A stretch of 5,111 nt of DNA from Desulforudis sp. GTDB taxonomy: Bacteria > Bacillota > Desulfotomaculia > Desulfotomaculales > Desulforudaceae. Numbering within the stretch: the first letter of the stretch is position 1; every line of letters starts with the position of its first letter. Positions 5,081 through 5,111 of the stretch are shown piece by piece. The stretch covers positions 1 to 5,111 of the forward strand of contig JACUUW010000140.1 in the NCBI GenBank assembly GCA_014859075.1, written 5' to 3'. A program made the translations under genes and the position numbers. The notes under the pieces are model-generated. The model had not been told where the DNA came from. It worked only from the letters and a program-made list of their open reading frames with translations, and ran no database searches.

Positions 5081-5111
5081 AAAAGTTGGCGGCACCTGAC
5101 GCTCAAGAGGA
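5077..5111 (+). CDS. Possible start of the next gene, cut by the window edge
   Basis: A GTG overlaps the transpeptidase stop (GTGA, 5077-5080) and opens a frame reading MKKLAAPDAQE to the edge. The arrangement suggests translational coupling, but no SD sits at a proper distance and 11 codons prove little. The alternative is that AAGAGGA at the very end of the window (5105-5111) is the SD of a gene starting just beyond it, in which case this frame is not used. Confidence 0.2.
   Translation, partial: MKKLAAPDAQE
5105..5111 (+). promoter_or_regulatory. Likely SD of a downstream gene at the window edge
   Basis: AAGAGGA is the last sequence in the window, 25 bases after the transpeptidase stop. 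No terminator lies in between. It suggests the plus-strand operon continues. Confidence 0.35.

Overview
The window looks like a chromosomal segment from a fairly G+C-rich bacterium, most likely a Firmicute of the clostridial/Peptococcaceae kind. That placement is an inference. It rests on strong purine-rich Shine-Dalgarno (SD) sites, frequent TTG/GTG starts, sigma-A-like promoters and an L,D-transpeptidase active site of the Bacillus/Clostridia YkuD type. No RNA gene, CRISPR array, insertion sequence or phage gene was recognised. Apart from the first 190 bases, the DNA is densely coding.

Layout. Positions 1-161 (+) hold the end of something interrupted. A short stretch that reads like the last strand of a PAS sensor domain gives way within about 60 bases to a membrane-helix tail in another frame, ending at 161. 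Four genes then run on the minus strand, in transcription order: a small heat-shock protein (Hsp20, 3056-2658), a cyclopropane-fatty-acyl-phospholipid synthase (cfa, 2530-1343), a second Hsp20 paralogue (1248-871) and a nitroreductase-family flavoprotein (754-191). Divergent from these, on the plus strand, are an MprF-type integral membrane protein without a synthase domain (about 3231-4235, UPF0104/LPG_synthase_TM family) and a membrane-anchored YkuD L,D-transpeptidase (4295-5080). A further gene probably starts at or just past the right edge.

How the genes may work together (inference). The two Hsp20s hold unfolding proteins, Cfa cyclopropanates the acyl chains of existing membrane lipids, the UPF0104 protein sits in the membrane, and the transpeptidase cross-links or modifies peptidoglycan. 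This reads as a stress and cell-envelope neighbourhood arranged around one divergent promoter region (3057-3230). The most notable non-coding feature is the 127-base Hsp20-cfa spacer. It carries a perfect 10-bp terminator hairpin ending only 25 bases before the cfa start, a second upstream hairpin, and an eight-G tract serving as the cfa ribosome binding site. I found no clear, previously undescribed multi-gene system; the families are known and the novelty is at the level of arrangement and regulation.
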